NCBI RefSeq assembly: GCF_001029285.1
Contig: NZ_LDZY01000010.1
Location: forward strand, 124,001 to 188,000
DNA length: 64,000 bases
Source: Desulfosporosinus acididurans
Lineage (GTDB): Bacteria > Bacillota > Desulfitobacteriia > Desulfitobacteriales > Desulfitobacteriaceae
Direction of reading: 5' to 3'
Of the stretch, positions 9,080 to 17,838 are shown one piece after another. Under the pieces are notes generated by a model, which was given only the letters and a program-made list of their open reading frames with translations, did no database searches and was not told the DNA's origin. The position numbers and the translations under genes were made by a program. Position 1 is the stretch's first letter, and every line of letters starts with the position of its first letter.

Positions 9080-9803
9080 CGCGAATCACCTGCCCCGTAA
9101 TGTATGAGGATAAATCAGAGGCTAAAAACAAAACTGTTTTTGCTACCTCATCAGGCCTTCCTTTTCGTTTCATGATTGATTTTCCCAACGTTTTCTCCAT
9201 GAGTTCGCTATCCATGTTGCTGCTCATTTCAGTGTCAATTATCCCCGGTGCAATGGCATTCACACGAATATTATTGGGACCTAACTCAATAGCCAGCTTT
9301 TTACTTGCTCCGATCATAGCCGCCTTACTGGCGACATATTCGAGCTGAGCCGGATCTCCGTCAAGAGCGGCAATTGAAGCAATATTTATGATGCTTCCGC
9401 TTTGCTGCTTGGCCATAACCCTCGTTATATACTGGGTAAACTGCATCTGTTGAAAAAAATTTACTTCGAACACATTCTTTATTTTTGTCATTGAGGTCAT
9501 CTGAAAAGAGCTGCTCTCCGCAATCATTCCGGCATTATTGACCAGGACATCAATTCTGCATTTACTTAACATAATGGTTTTAGCAGCAGCTTTGAGCTGG
9601 GTTTCATCGCAAAGATCAAAGTATATGGGTTCGATCCAAACGTTATTGTCTTTACTTAAACGTGAAATCCACGCTTCAAATTCATTATCTTGTTGTCTTG
9701 CGCATGCCCATATATTTGCTCCATTTTTTGCAAATAGCTCAATGATTGCCTTTCCAATACCGCCCTTAGAGCCAGTTATTATTGCGTTTTTTCCTTGAAG
9801 CAT
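9063..9803 (-). CDS. SDR-family NAD(P)-dependent oxidoreductase
   Basis: This 246-aa classical short-chain dehydrogenase has the nucleotide-binding motif TGSKGGIGKA near residue 10 and NNAGMI around 90. The catalytic Ser lies in NIASIAALDG and the YVASK Tyr-Lys pair near 155. It ends GQVIRVDGGM, the FabG-like tail. It is the first gene of the operon, about 120 bp downstream of a sigma-28-like promoter, and overlaps the transketolase gene. With the split transketolase it could oxidise or reduce a keto-sugar precursor of the flagellar glycan. A fatty-acid role is less likely because no fab genes are nearby. Confidence 0.88.
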   Translation of the reverse strand: MLQGKNAIITGSKGGIGKAIIELFAKNGANIWACARQQDNEFEAWISRLSKDNNVWIEPIYFDLCDETQLKAAAKTIMLSKCRIDVLVNNAGMIAESSSFQMTSMTKIKNVFEVNFFQQMQFTQYITRVMAKQQSGSIINIASIAALDGDPAQLEYVASKAAMIGASKKLAIELGPNNIRVNAIAPGIIDTEMSSNMDSELMEKTLGKSIMKRKGRPDEVAKTVLFLASDLSSYITGQVIRVDGGM

Positions 9804-10421
9804 TTAAGGTCTATGCCTCCTAGTTCCTTAATTCAAGATTTATTTACCAGAATTCATTCTTGCTTAAAGCGAAAGTTAAGCCAATAATTATAGAAATTGT
9901 CAATTTCATGCTTACATCCAGTATATCGGCTTAAAGTTAACAAAAGTTAAATTAACAGCGAATAAAGCTCAAACCGTTTTAATACCTTAAAGATAAATAA
10001 TTTTTATTTAAGGAAATCCAACCATCGGGTTGGATTCAATAACTAAAGTTTCGCACGCTCACTTTAAACAGACTATCGGACTTGAGAACATAAGCAGTAA
10101 CACGATTCCCGGCCGGCTAAGGGGGGCTTCCGCCCAAAGTTGCTGAGATGATAATAAAGAACGTTGGATCACCCCTACGAAAGAGGTAGGCCAAAAGCTC
10201 TTAGACGAGCTCATTATCGAAGAATACGTATGAATTTCATAGAAGGACTTTTACAAGTAAACCAGAAACTTGTTGAGAAGAATGTAGTGCAACACCTCTG
10301 GGAACTATTTGAGAGAGTTACCTCAAGTTATAATCGACAGCATCACTAAGTCCGGCTCAGTAGACATTTTGGAGTTAGTAAAACAGTAGTTTAGAGGAGT
10401 GCAAAACTTCGCTAGTATAAT
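9804..10421. other. AT-rich intergenic stretch with decayed coding remnants
   Basis: Apart from the promoter at 9923-9949, this 618-bp gap holds no intact gene. Between about 10150 and 10375 there are short plus-strand open stretches in different frames. One contains RWITPTKEVGQKLLDEL before a stop, another ends SSYNRQHH, and a third contains LPQVIIDSITKSGSVDILEL. They look like pieces of one broken gene, but I cannot name it. A GGGGGGCTTCCGCCC hairpin lies near 10120. Confidence 0.4.
9923..9949 (-). promoter_or_regulatory. Sigma-28 (FliA/SigD)-like promoter
   Basis: On the minus strand an exact GCCGATAT -10 element (9923-9930) is preceded, with a 15-base spacer, by TAAC, close to the TAAA -35 of flagellar sigma factors. 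It points toward the SDR gene start 120 bp away and would place the glycan operon with late flagellar genes. An exact eight-base -10 box with correct spacing is good evidence, but transcription is not shown. Confidence 0.6.
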
Positions 10422-11801
10422 TTATTCGTTGAACGGTATAATTTTGCCCTTGAACCCAAAAAATCTTAAGTCTCTCGTTATGTTTTTAAGAAACACAAAA
10501 TTGGATACAAGAATTGCCTCAATTTTATCTGCATTAAAATCATCTAGTTTCACAACTGGAAGGCCACAAAAATCTCTCACTGTCGCGTACTTATCAATAA
10601 ACTCTACCACAGAAATCTGAGTACCTTTCAACAGATTAAATAACAATTTTGCATTATCGTTAACACCATAAATGGATATTCTTTTATATCCTTTTTCAAT
10701 TAATTTCTTTTCCAATGATTTTTGTGGTTCTGGATTACTTAAGAGTTTACTAAAGGCATCAAAATAAATCTTATAGTCATAATAGGGATGTTCTTTTTCT
10801 TCGTGAATATGGTGGGCACCCCAAAAGTAAACACGTTCATCCATAAGAATAGGATCTTTTAGTATTTCCATATATTCATTAAAATAAGGGTGTTTTGGAT
10901 TTAAGATATCTTTAAACCAATATTCTTCTTTTGTTAATGCAAACCAATAAAATATAGGTTTTATGACTACGCAATCACATTCAAATTCCTCCAAGCAGCG
11001 ATGCACAAATGAGGGCAACTCTCGATAATTTCTATCTTGAACTACAATCGAAATTTCAAATCGTTTAATTTTCCCTGTTTGTCTCAAGGACTTTATAAAA
11101 TGTAAATTTTTAATTAGTGTATCTAAGTTATCATGGCCGCCACTTAAGTACTTATAAGCTAATCGTTCAAAACTGTTAGGGGTTACAGTTATAACAATAT
11201 CGTTTTTGTACAAATGACTAATTTTTTCCCAGTGAATTTCATCGCACAAAACTCCATTGGTTTCCAACTGAAGCAAAAATTCATTCCTTTGCGGCCTTAT
11301 TCTTTGAAGCATATCCATAACATAGGGACTGGCGAAACAGTCTCCATTACCGTTCGTACTTAAACTATCAGCCTGGTTTATAACTGGAACTAACTTATCT
11401 GAAATAATTTTTATATTCTTTATATAGTCGTCATTAGGTTTAAACACTTCATGTCTGCAAGAAGGGCAAGAATGATTACAAATGTAATCATATGCTGCAT
11501 TAAATTCAGATGGAAGCCTTTGAGAAATTGTTTTCTCTGTAAATTCCTCTTGGCTTAGGTCGGGCAGAGTATTATTTGCTAAATAGGGACATACTTCATT
11601 ATTGCACAGAGAGTAAGAACCATCTCTGATGGTATCACGAATTGTTTCTGCTTCGCTGCTGTTCCATACTTCCTCTATACTTTTATTTAAAATGTTTCCT
11701 ATACATACATATGTCCAACCACATGCGCGAACATCACCATTCGGGAATACATATAACTGCTTAAACGGCCTGCTGCAATATTTCACTTTCTTTACCTCCA
11801 T
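10422..11801 (-). CDS. SPASM-like/radical SAM protein with C-terminal Rossmann-like domain
   Basis: This 459-aa protein has an unusual domain order. Residues 1-80 look like a SPASM cluster domain (Cys9, Cys27, Cys33, Cys66, Cys71, with FPNGDVRACGW). A radical SAM CxxxCxxC motif, CNHSCPSC, follows at 108-115. Most SPASM enzymes have the cluster domain at the C-terminus. Residues from about 365 form a small nucleotide- or sugar-binding-like domain starting ISIYGVNDNAKLLFNLL. It lies 5 bp downstream of a GT2 glycosyltransferase gene. Surface-sugar modification or peptide modification are both possible, and no precursor peptide is evident nearby. Confidence 0.78.
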   Translation of the reverse strand: MEVKKVKYCSRPFKQLYVFPNGDVRACGWTYVCIGNILNKSIEEVWNSSEAETIRDTIRDGSYSLCNNEVCPYLANNTLPDLSQEEFTEKTISQRLPSEFNAAYDYICNHSCPSCRHEVFKPNDDYIKNIKIISDKLVPVINQADSLSTNGNGDCFASPYVMDMLQRIRPQRNEFLLQLETNGVLCDEIHWEKISHLYKNDIVITVTPNSFERLAYKYLSGGHDNLDTLIKNLHFIKSLRQTGKIKRFEISIVVQDRNYRELPSFVHRCLEEFECDCVVIKPIFYWFALTKEEYWFKDILNPKHPYFNEYMEILKDPILMDERVYFWGAHHIHEEKEHPYYDYKIYFDAFSKLLSNPEPQKSLEKKLIEKGYKRISIYGVNDNAKLLFNLLKGTQISVVEFIDKYATVRDFCGLPVVKLDDFNADKIEAILVSNFVFLKNITRDLRFFGFKGKIIPFNE

Positions 11802-11806
11802 AATTG

Positions 11807-12808
11807 TTAAAATTTCACCGGCTTATCTTCCCCAAAAATTTTCCTATAATAAATCTTTTGTACAATGGCACTTACAGCAAGCTTCATTGATTGCAGGATA
11901 CGGCCACTATCTAAAATCATTAATAGAACAACCTTTAAATTTTCAAAACTTTTATTGTTTAACAGCACAACTGCGGCACAAACAAGCTTGTCCTTTCTGG
12001 TATCAATCATTTGAAAGTCTTGGTGCAATTCTTTTTGCACATATTTTTCTAATTGTCTTAAATAATGATATTCCTCATATCTCCTGTTTTTTTTACGGGC
12101 CAAAGACTGCCAGTTGCCTTTTTCTTTTTTTTCAACTAAGCGATAGCATGACATTGATTCATCAATCCGATATACTTTACCTGATATAGAAAGAAGCAGT
12201 CCTATTGTTCGATCACCAATAAAATTATGTGCTCGATAGAGGATGCTGAAATCATGCTGGGAGTTTTTAAAAATATTTCGAAAAGCCATACTGCAAAAGT
12301 GTCCTGGATACTTGCCTTTTTCACAGTCTTCGAGTGTATACTCTGACTTAGAGTAATACCAGTAAGAATCTGTTTGATTCTGATTTTTTTCCAGGATCGC
12401 TTCGCCATCTTCATCAACAACTGTACACAGATGACTGCAACCTATATATTCTTCATTTTGGTTTAAAAAATCGATCTGCTTCTGTAATTTACACTCATCA
12501 GACCAATAGTCATCGCTTTCCAATTGGGCAATGTATTCCCCATTCGCACTTTGGTAGAGTTGAAATAAATTTTTAGTCGGACCGATATTGGTTTCTCTTA
12601 AAAACAATCTGAATATCTGAGGATACTTGCTTTCATATTCTTTTAATATTTCCTGTGATCCATCAGTAGAGCAATCATCGCCAACCAGAATTTCATAGTT
12701 AAAATTTACTTTTTGCATCAAAATGCTATCTATAGCCTGTCGGATATATGCAGCATGATTATAGGTCAAAACTATTATGCTTACCTGAATCAATGTCTCT
12801 TCTTGCAT
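11807..12808 (-). CDS. Family 2 glycosyltransferase
   Basis: This 333-aa protein has the GT-A fold start VSIIVLTYNHAAYIRQAIDS, then ILVGDDCSTDGSQEIL and the metal-binding region LESDDYW near residue 100. The last roughly 100 residues are helical and basic. Such enzymes add a sugar to lipid-linked or protein-linked acceptors at the cytoplasmic face. It forms a two-gene minus-strand operon with the radical SAM protein and is transcribed first. The acceptor is unknown. Its base composition is AT-rich compared with neighbours, as is common in surface-glycan islands. Confidence 0.85.
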   Translation of the reverse strand: MQEETLIQVSIIVLTYNHAAYIRQAIDSILMQKVNFNYEILVGDDCSTDGSQEILKEYESKYPQIFRLFLRETNIGPTKNLFQLYQSANGEYIAQLESDDYWSDECKLQKQIDFLNQNEEYIGCSHLCTVVDEDGEAILEKNQNQTDSYWYYSKSEYTLEDCEKGKYPGHFCSMAFRNIFKNSQHDFSILYRAHNFIGDRTIGLLLSISGKVYRIDESMSCYRLVEKKEKGNWQSLARKKNRRYEEYHYLRQLEKYVQKELHQDFQMIDTRKDKLVCAAVVLLNNKSFENLKVVLLMILDSGRILQSMKLAVSAIVQKIYYRKIFGEDKPVKF

Positions 12809-12826
12809 ACTTTCCCTCTTAAATCA

Positions 12827-12850
12827 GATAGAAACGTATTAGTTTCTATC
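12827..12850. promoter_or_regulatory. Inverted repeat upstream of GT2 gene
   Basis: GATAGAAAC and GTTTCTATC form a perfect 9-bp inverted repeat with a 6-base spacer, ending 19 bases before the glycosyltransferase start codon. It could be an operator or a leader hairpin. No ribosome-site occlusion or T-run is obvious. Confidence 0.4.
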
Positions 12851-12957
12851 CTTGCTTTGTCCGTAATTAGCGCTTAGTTAATGGGGTTTTGCCATTTCTG
12901 CCAAAGTATAAAGCTTTGATTTCAAGATGCTTGACAGATTTAAAATTAAGTAACTGA

Positions 12958-14456
12958 GTTAGTTTCATAATTCATACCCCTTGATATAAGCGGGTTTTTT
13001 ACACGTAAAAAAGGAGTACCTCCCCAAAATCTCGAAAGTGTAAGTGACCAAACAAACACCGAGAGGTTGAAGGAGAACTCCCAATGTTTAGTATTCGCCA
13101 AGAACGTCTATTTTCCTTGGAAGAAATCTTAGAAATGTCACCGAGAGAATCGTATCCGCTTCTATTAGATCCGCTGGATATCACTCCTTTATTGAGAGTG
13201 GTTTCCAAGAAGGCATTTTTGGGAGCTCCAACCACGCTTAACTATTCAGCCATGATCTATTCTTTATTCATTCGAGTGATCGAACGAATTCCTACAATTA
13301 AAGATTTACGAAAGCGATTAAAAAATAGCTTGGAATTCCGTTTCGACTGCGGCTTTACGATGGCTGATGCAGTTCCTAGCGAGTCCTCTTATTCAAAAAA
13401 TCAATGGTTCTTCTGCTTTGGAAAAAATTCAAAATGAACTAGTCTCTCAGGCGTTTCAAGAAGGTTTCATCGATGGGGATGTTATAGCCATCGATGCTAC
13501 TCATATTGAAGCGAGAGACCGTAAACCTGAGAGAAAGAAAGAAGAAGAGGTCCCAGTCAAGCAATCCTCTAAAAAACGCGGACGAAAACCCAAAGCAGAA
13601 CGGGAGAAATGGCTCAAAGAACAACAGGAATTGGAAGAGAATCGCCCCCTTTTTGAGAAGAAAATTGAAGCTCAACTTCCTCTTGATTTCAAGACGATCG
13701 AACAGCAAATCCCGCAAGACCCTCACTGGGGAATTAAGAAAAACTCCGAGGGCAAAAACGTCTTTTGGTTCGGGTTCAAAGGTCATCTTCTCGTGGACTG
13801 TAAAAGCCAATACATTTTAAAGTCCTTACTTTCCTCGGGAAATGTCAATGATGGCAAAATGGCGATTCCTCTACTCAAGGCTCTTCATGAACTTCACCCC
13901 CAGCTGAAGCCTTCCTATTCACTTTTGGATGCTGGTTATGATTACAGCCCAATTTACCAACAAGCAAAATCCATAGGGTCAAGGGCCCTGATTGATTACA
14001 ATCCACGCAACGAACAGCTACCCGAAGACAAGGACAAATACTTTTGCCCCAAGTGTCAAGAAGGTCATTCCTACCAATATGATAGCTATGATTCCCAATA
14101 TGACACGTTGAAATATACTCAACCCAAGGAGTGCAAAGAGTGCCCTCTGAAAGAAAACAACCAGTGTCAAAAGGTATTCAAGGTTAAGGTTTCATCAGAC
14201 CCCAGAAAATACACCGTTCCAGCCAAAGGAAGTGGGCGTTACTTTGAACTCTATAAACAGAGAACAGCCGTAGAACGTGTTAATGCTTATCTCAAAGAGT
14301 ACTTTCAGTTAAACAACATTCGACATCGAGGAAACGTAGCCAAAGTAGACTTCGAGTTTTCTATCCTGACCTATACCCTCTGCAAATTAGCCGTAGACCG
14401 ATTGAACAAGTTCAAACGTATAGCTGCAGCATAAATTTTCAAAAAATGTTACTAAC
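12958..14456 (+). mobile_element. IS1182-family insertion sequence (inactivated)
   Basis: An insertion sequence of about 1.5 kb carries one broken DDE transposase. Tentative imperfect terminal repeats are GTTAGTTTCATAATT on the left and, on the complement of the right end, GTTAGTAACATTTTT (about 11 of 15 match). No clear target duplication is seen, so the boundaries are provisional. It sits between the surface-glycan genes and the manganese catalase, marking the edge of the accessory block. Confidence 0.6.
13084..14434 (+). pseudogene. IS1182-family transposase, frameshifted
   Basis: Two frames together make a full IS1182-type DDE transposase. The first, from an ATG behind a GAAGGAG site, encodes the N-terminal domain to about AVPSESSYS. 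The second resumes with IQKINGSSALEKIQNELV. It carries the DDE residues in VIAIDATHIEA, LLDAGYDYSP and TAVERVNAYLKE. Between them is a Zn-ribbon-like stretch CPKCQ and CKECPLKENNQC. The change of frame falls at about 13390-13400, at TATTCAAAAAATC. The family usually has an SRF-like link here, so a short deletion is more likely than programmed frameshifting. It is probably non-functional. Confidence 0.8.
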
Positions 14457-14549
14457 GAAATTCTGAAGGTCTGAGCTTTAACAATTAAACATTATGAAAT
14501 TGACTCACGTATATTATCATTAAATATGTTACACCCTAACTAAGGTCTC

Positions 14550-14581
14550 AAAGTCGCATAAAGCGCATTACAGGCGACTTT
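14550..14581 (+). promoter_or_regulatory. Leader hairpin before Mn catalase
   Basis: AAAGTCGC and GCGACTTT form a perfect 8-bp stem about 40 bp before the catalase start. A TTGACT at 14494 followed about 17 bases on by an AAATAT-like box may be the promoter. The rest of the 14457-14621 gap shows nothing else. Function of the stem is unknown. Confidence 0.35.
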
Positions 14582-14621
14582 GTGAACTATAATTAAACAT
14601 ATTACATAGGAGGTTATTTGG

Positions 14622-15425
14622 GTGTTTAAACATGTCAAGGATATGGAATACACAGTTCACGTTGATCGGCCTGACCCTCGGTTTGCAGTACTGTTATTGG
14701 AACAGTTTGGGGGAGGCAATGGCGAACTTAAAGCAGCTATGCAGTATTTTTCTCAAAGCTTAGGCTGTAATGATCCGAAAATAAGGGATTTGCTGCAGGA
14801 CATTGCTGCTGAAGAATTAAGCCATTTGGAGATGGTGGGAGAAGCTCTGGGGATGCTCATTGGACAAGTTGACAATATTCCCAAAGACTTTGCAGCGAAT
14901 CATATGGCTTTGCTCGGGGGAGGCCCTCTGCTTGTAAATTCTGCCGGAGTTCCATGGATGTCAACCTATGTCAACTCCATGGGAGACCTGTATACAGACC
15001 TTTCATCAAATGCCGGAGCAGAATTGCGGGCAAAATTGATTTACGAGCGCCTTCTGCAGCAAACGGATGATGCGGGCGTTAAAGATATGATCCGATTCCT
15101 TTTAAGTCGCGAGGAGTCTCATAACTTCTCATTTATGAAAGCCATTGAGACACTGCAGGGATCAGGAGTGAATAAGGACTTCAGAGATTCGGATTTCTCG
15201 AAAAAATACATGAATATGTCCACTGGCCAAGGGGATAGCCGCGGGCCATGGAATCAAGGAAACGAGTTTTCTTATGAAGAAAATCCTAACGAGAAATATG
15301 GTGGACCGGCTCAATATGGAAAAGATCCTCAGCCAAACGGACAACGAGAAGTGGCACCTGGTTATATGGATCAGACCCGTAACAATCCTCAGTATGCCCA
15401 GCCACAACCGCCGAAACAACATTAA
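14622..15425 (+). CDS. Manganese catalase (CotJC-like)
   Basis: This 267-aa ferritin-like protein matches dimanganese catalases. Metal-ligand segments are GELKAAMQYFSQSL, EELSHLEMVGEAL (Glu and His three residues apart) and SREESHNFSF. The Gln/Pro-rich C-terminal tail, about 65 residues, is typical of spore-associated members. It would split hydrogen peroxide to water and oxygen. It starts at GTG behind GGAGG (14610-14614). It appears monocistronic, closed by a strong hairpin terminator. Spore coat versus cytoplasmic oxidative-stress role cannot be separated from sequence. Confidence 0.93.
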   Translation: MFKHVKDMEYTVHVDRPDPRFAVLLLEQFGGGNGELKAAMQYFSQSLGCNDPKIRDLLQDIAAEELSHLEMVGEALGMLIGQVDNIPKDFAANHMALLGGGPLLVNSAGVPWMSTYVNSMGDLYTDLSSNAGAELRAKLIYERLLQQTDDAGVKDMIRFLLSREESHNFSFMKAIETLQGSGVNKDFRDSDFSKKYMNMSTGQGDSRGPWNQGNEFSYEENPNEKYGGPAQYGKDPQPNGQREVAPGYMDQTRNNPQYAQPQPPKQH

Positions 15426-15438
15426 TTATGCAAAAACA

Positions 15439-15474
15439 AAAACCAAAGGACGTTCCTGTCCTTTGGTTTTTAAG
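15439..15474 (+). terminator. Rho-independent terminator after Mn catalase
   Basis: AAAACCAAAGGA and TCCTTTGGTTTT form a 12-bp stem with an 8-base loop and a T-rich tail. Confidence 0.88.
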
Positions 15475-15554
15475 TAAAGAGATGGTGTTTGGGAAATTCT
15501 AAAAGTGAATATTTATGTTTGAACGGATTGACAAGAACCTGCAAATCAACTAAT

Positions 15555-15603
15555 ATATTTCGTGTACGAAATATACGTCGACGAAATATACGTTATCGAA
15601 ATA
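15555..15603 (+). promoter_or_regulatory. MarR operator with phased repeats
   Basis: ATATTTCG-TGTA-CGAAATAT is a perfect palindrome (15555-15574). CGAAATA then recurs at exactly 15-base steps (15567, 15582, 15597), twice within the longer CGAAATATACGT. The array ends about 20 bases before the marR start codon, the expected place for autorepression by a MarR dimer or several dimers side by side. Confidence 0.65.
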
Positions 15604-15623
15604 AGTAAACAAAGGAAGTACGG

Positions 15624-16082
15624 ATGATGGAAAATCCTAGTCAAAGTTATCAAATCGCTAAGCTGTTTCAAGAAATTATGATTCTTTTTAGACACAATAA
15701 AGGAAATGTCTTTGAAGAGAGCGGCATTACTATGCCTCAAATGATGGTTATGGGAATATTGGGTAAGGAAAAGACCCTTAAGATTACTGAATTAAGTGGG
15801 AAACTCAGCTTATCCAACAGTACCGTGTCAGGGATTATTGACCGTTTGGAAAACATGGGTCTTGTTGAAAGAAAGCGAAGTGAGGAAGATAGAAGGGTCG
15901 TGTATGTCAGTGTTTCACCAAAATTTGCCGAGATACATCAACGCTTACATCAACAAATCGTCAAAAATATCTCCGGCGCTTTAAGTACAGCAACATCGGA
16001 GGACCAAGAGAAAATTATCGAGGGGTTAGAACTTTTAAAGAAACTGCTTTATGATTACCAGCAATGTCCAATGGATAATTGA
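15624..16082 (+). CDS. MarR-family transcriptional regulator
   Basis: This 152-aa protein has a winged-helix DNA-binding domain: LKITELSGKLSLSNSTVSGIIDRLENMGLVERKRSEEDRRVVYVSVS, read here in pieces as helix-turn-helix, recognition helix and wing. Helical dimerisation ends flank it. MarR regulators repress nearby efflux genes and release DNA on binding small lipophilic compounds. It sits directly upstream of a two-gene ABC exporter, with the phased palindromes just before it, so it probably represses itself and the exporter. The inducer is unknown. Confidence 0.9.
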   Translation: MMENPSQSYQIAKLFQEIMILFRHNKGNVFEESGITMPQMMVMGILGKEKTLKITELSGKLSLSNSTVSGIIDRLENMGLVERKRSEEDRRVVYVSVSPKFAEIHQRLHQQIVKNISGALSTATSEDQEKIIEGLELLKKLLYDYQQCPMDN

Positions 16083-16110
16083 TAGATTGTTAAGAGGTAG
16101 GGGGACGTTC

Positions 16111-17838
16111 ATGATTAAATTGTATAAATCGTTAAGACATTTTTTACCCTATATTTGTGGCGTAATTTTGTTCCTTTTTGTACAAGTGCTTTCGGATTTA
16201 TACTTACCAACGTTGATGGCGGACATAGTCGATCATGGGATTGTAAATAAAGACATCGGTTATATATTTCAAGTCGGTGGACACATGCTTTTAATTGCAG
16301 CCGGAGGGACTTTATGTGCTGTTGCCGCCAATTTTCTTTCTGCGAAAACTGCTGTAGGGTTTGGCAGGCTCTTGAGAAATAGAATCTTTACGAAAGTACA
16401 GAGCTTTTCACTACAGGAATTTGACAAGCTTGGTACAGCGACATTAATTACCAGAACAACGAATGATGTGACTCAAGTTCAGCAAGTCTCCGTGCTAATT
16501 TTAAGTATGATGATTTCTGCACCACTTACCTGCCTGGGAGGGATTTCCATGGCTATCCATGAGGATCCAGGTTTAACGTGGGTTCTCTTAGTTTCGGTTC
16601 CGGTGCTTTTTGCCATTATCGGAATTGTCCTGACCAGAGGCATACCTCTCTTTAAGTTGATGCAAATCAAACTTGATAAGCTCAATCTTGTTTTACGTGA
16701 AAATTTAACGGGAATACGTGTTATTAGAGCTTTCAATCGTATCGAAAAAGAAAAGAAGAGATTTGATGATGCCAATCTAGACCTTATGAACAATGCTGTA
16801 AAGGTTAATAAGATCATGGCTGTACTAATGCCTATGATGATGCTAATTATGAATTTCACAACGATTGCCATCATTTGGTTCGGAGGAATGCGTATTAATA
16901 ATGGCGAGATGCAAGTGGGCTCTCTGATGGCCTTTATTCAGTATTCGACACAAATCTTATTTTCTTTCTTGATGATGACGATGCTCTTTGTAACGGTTCC
17001 GCGTGCTCAAGCCTCTGCTGCGAGGATCAACGAAGTTTTAGAAACTGAGGTTGAAGTTAAAGATCCAATCCAGACAAAGGTAGTGCCTTTAAAGAAAGGA
17101 TATGTTGAGTTTCAGGGCGTTTCCTTTCGATATCCCGGAGCGGAACAGCCGGCCCTTAAGGAGATTAATTTCAGTGCTGGCCCCGGGGAGATTACGGCCA
17201 TTATTGGAGGAACGGGCTCTGGGAAATCAACCTTAGTAAATTTAATGATGCGTTTTTATGATGTTGGGAGCGGACGGGTTTTAGTGGATGGAGTAGATGC
17301 CCGAGAAATGAGCCAAGAAAGTTTGAGAGCTAAGATTGGGTTTGTTCCCCAAAAATCTGTGCTTTTTTCCGGAACCATTGGTGATAATATCCGCTATGGC
17401 AAAGAGAATGCTTCCTTGGAAGATGTGGAACATGCTGCTCAAGTTGCCCAGGCTGTAGATTTCGTGGCAGGAATGGAAGAGGGGTTTGAGCATATCATTG
17501 CGCAAGGCGGGACCAATGTTTCAGGAGGGCAGAAGCAGCGCCTTTCCATTGCCCGCGCTTTAGTCAAAAGGCCCGAGATATATATCTTTGACGACAGCTT
17601 TTCGGCCTTAGACTTCAAGACCGATGCCAAATTGAGAGCAGCTTTGAAACAGGAAGTTTCAGAGGCTACGGTATTTATTATTGCTCAGCGAGTTGCAACC
17701 GTCATGGATGCGGATAGGATTATTGTCCTCGATGATGGTCAAATTGCCGGCATAGGGACCCATCAAGAATTGTTAAGGACTTGTGAGGTCTATCATGAAA
17801 TTGTAGCTTCGCAGCTTTCAGAGGGAGAATTAGCATGA
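16111..17838 (+). CDS. Heterodimeric ABC exporter, degenerate-site subunit
   Basis: This 575-aa half-transporter has six membrane segments, then a nucleotide-binding domain with GGTGSGKST Walker A and a canonical NVSGGQKQR signature. Its Walker B is IFDDSFSALD: the catalytic Glu is replaced by Asp. This matches the degenerate subunit of BmrC/TM287-type exporters. The start chosen is the ATG preceded by AGGTAGGGGG, because the longer open frame would overlap marR. Its stop overlaps the start of the partner gene (ATGA), showing translational coupling. Substrate is probably a drug or lipid. Confidence 0.9.
   Translation: MIKLYKSLRHFLPYICGVILFLFVQVLSDLYLPTLMADIVDHGIVNKDIGYIFQVGGHMLLIAAGGTLCAVAANFLSAKTAVGFGRLLRNRIFTKVQSFSLQEFDKLGTATLITRTTNDVTQVQQVSVLILSMMISAPLTCLGGISMAIHEDPGLTWVLLVSVPVLFAIIGIVLTRGIPLFKLMQIKLDKLNLVLRENLTGIRVIRAFNRIEKEKKRFDDANLDLMNNAVKVNKIMAVLMPMMMLIMNFTTIAIIWFGGMRINNGEMQVGSLMAFIQYSTQILFSFLMMTMLFVTVPRAQASAARINEVLETEVEVKDPIQTKVVPLKKGYVEFQGVSFRYPGAEQPALKEINFSAGPGEITAIIGGTGSGKSTLVNLMMRFYDVGSGRVLVDGVDAREMSQESLRAKIGFVPQKSVLFSGTIGDNIRYGKENASLEDVEHAAQVAQAVDFVAGMEEGFEHIIAQGGTNVSGGQKQRLSIARALVKRPEIYIFDDSFSALDFKTDAKLRAALKQEVSEATVFIIAQRVATVMDADRIIVLDDGQIAGIGTHQELLRTCEVYHEIVASQLSEGELA

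Noticed and set aside
10110-10200. Possible TPP riboswitch (GCTGAGAT followed by ACCC)
   Set aside because: Only the CTGAGA-like piece agrees. The second arm with its conserved GAACCTGA and GG-TAAT parts is absent, and no thiamine gene follows.
10164-10349. Short open frame in the decayed region
   Set aside because: Frames shift within a few tens of codons and no intact domain is seen, so it is treated as remnant, not a gene.
13439-13810. Open frame opposite the IS1182 transposase
   Set aside because: Hydrophobic, Phe/Leu-rich antisense of the A-rich transposase coding strand, without its own ribosome site.
16051-16110. Earlier in-frame start for the first ABC exporter gene
   Set aside because: It would overlap marR by 32 bp, lacks a ribosome site, and adds 20 residues absent from the usual N-terminus.
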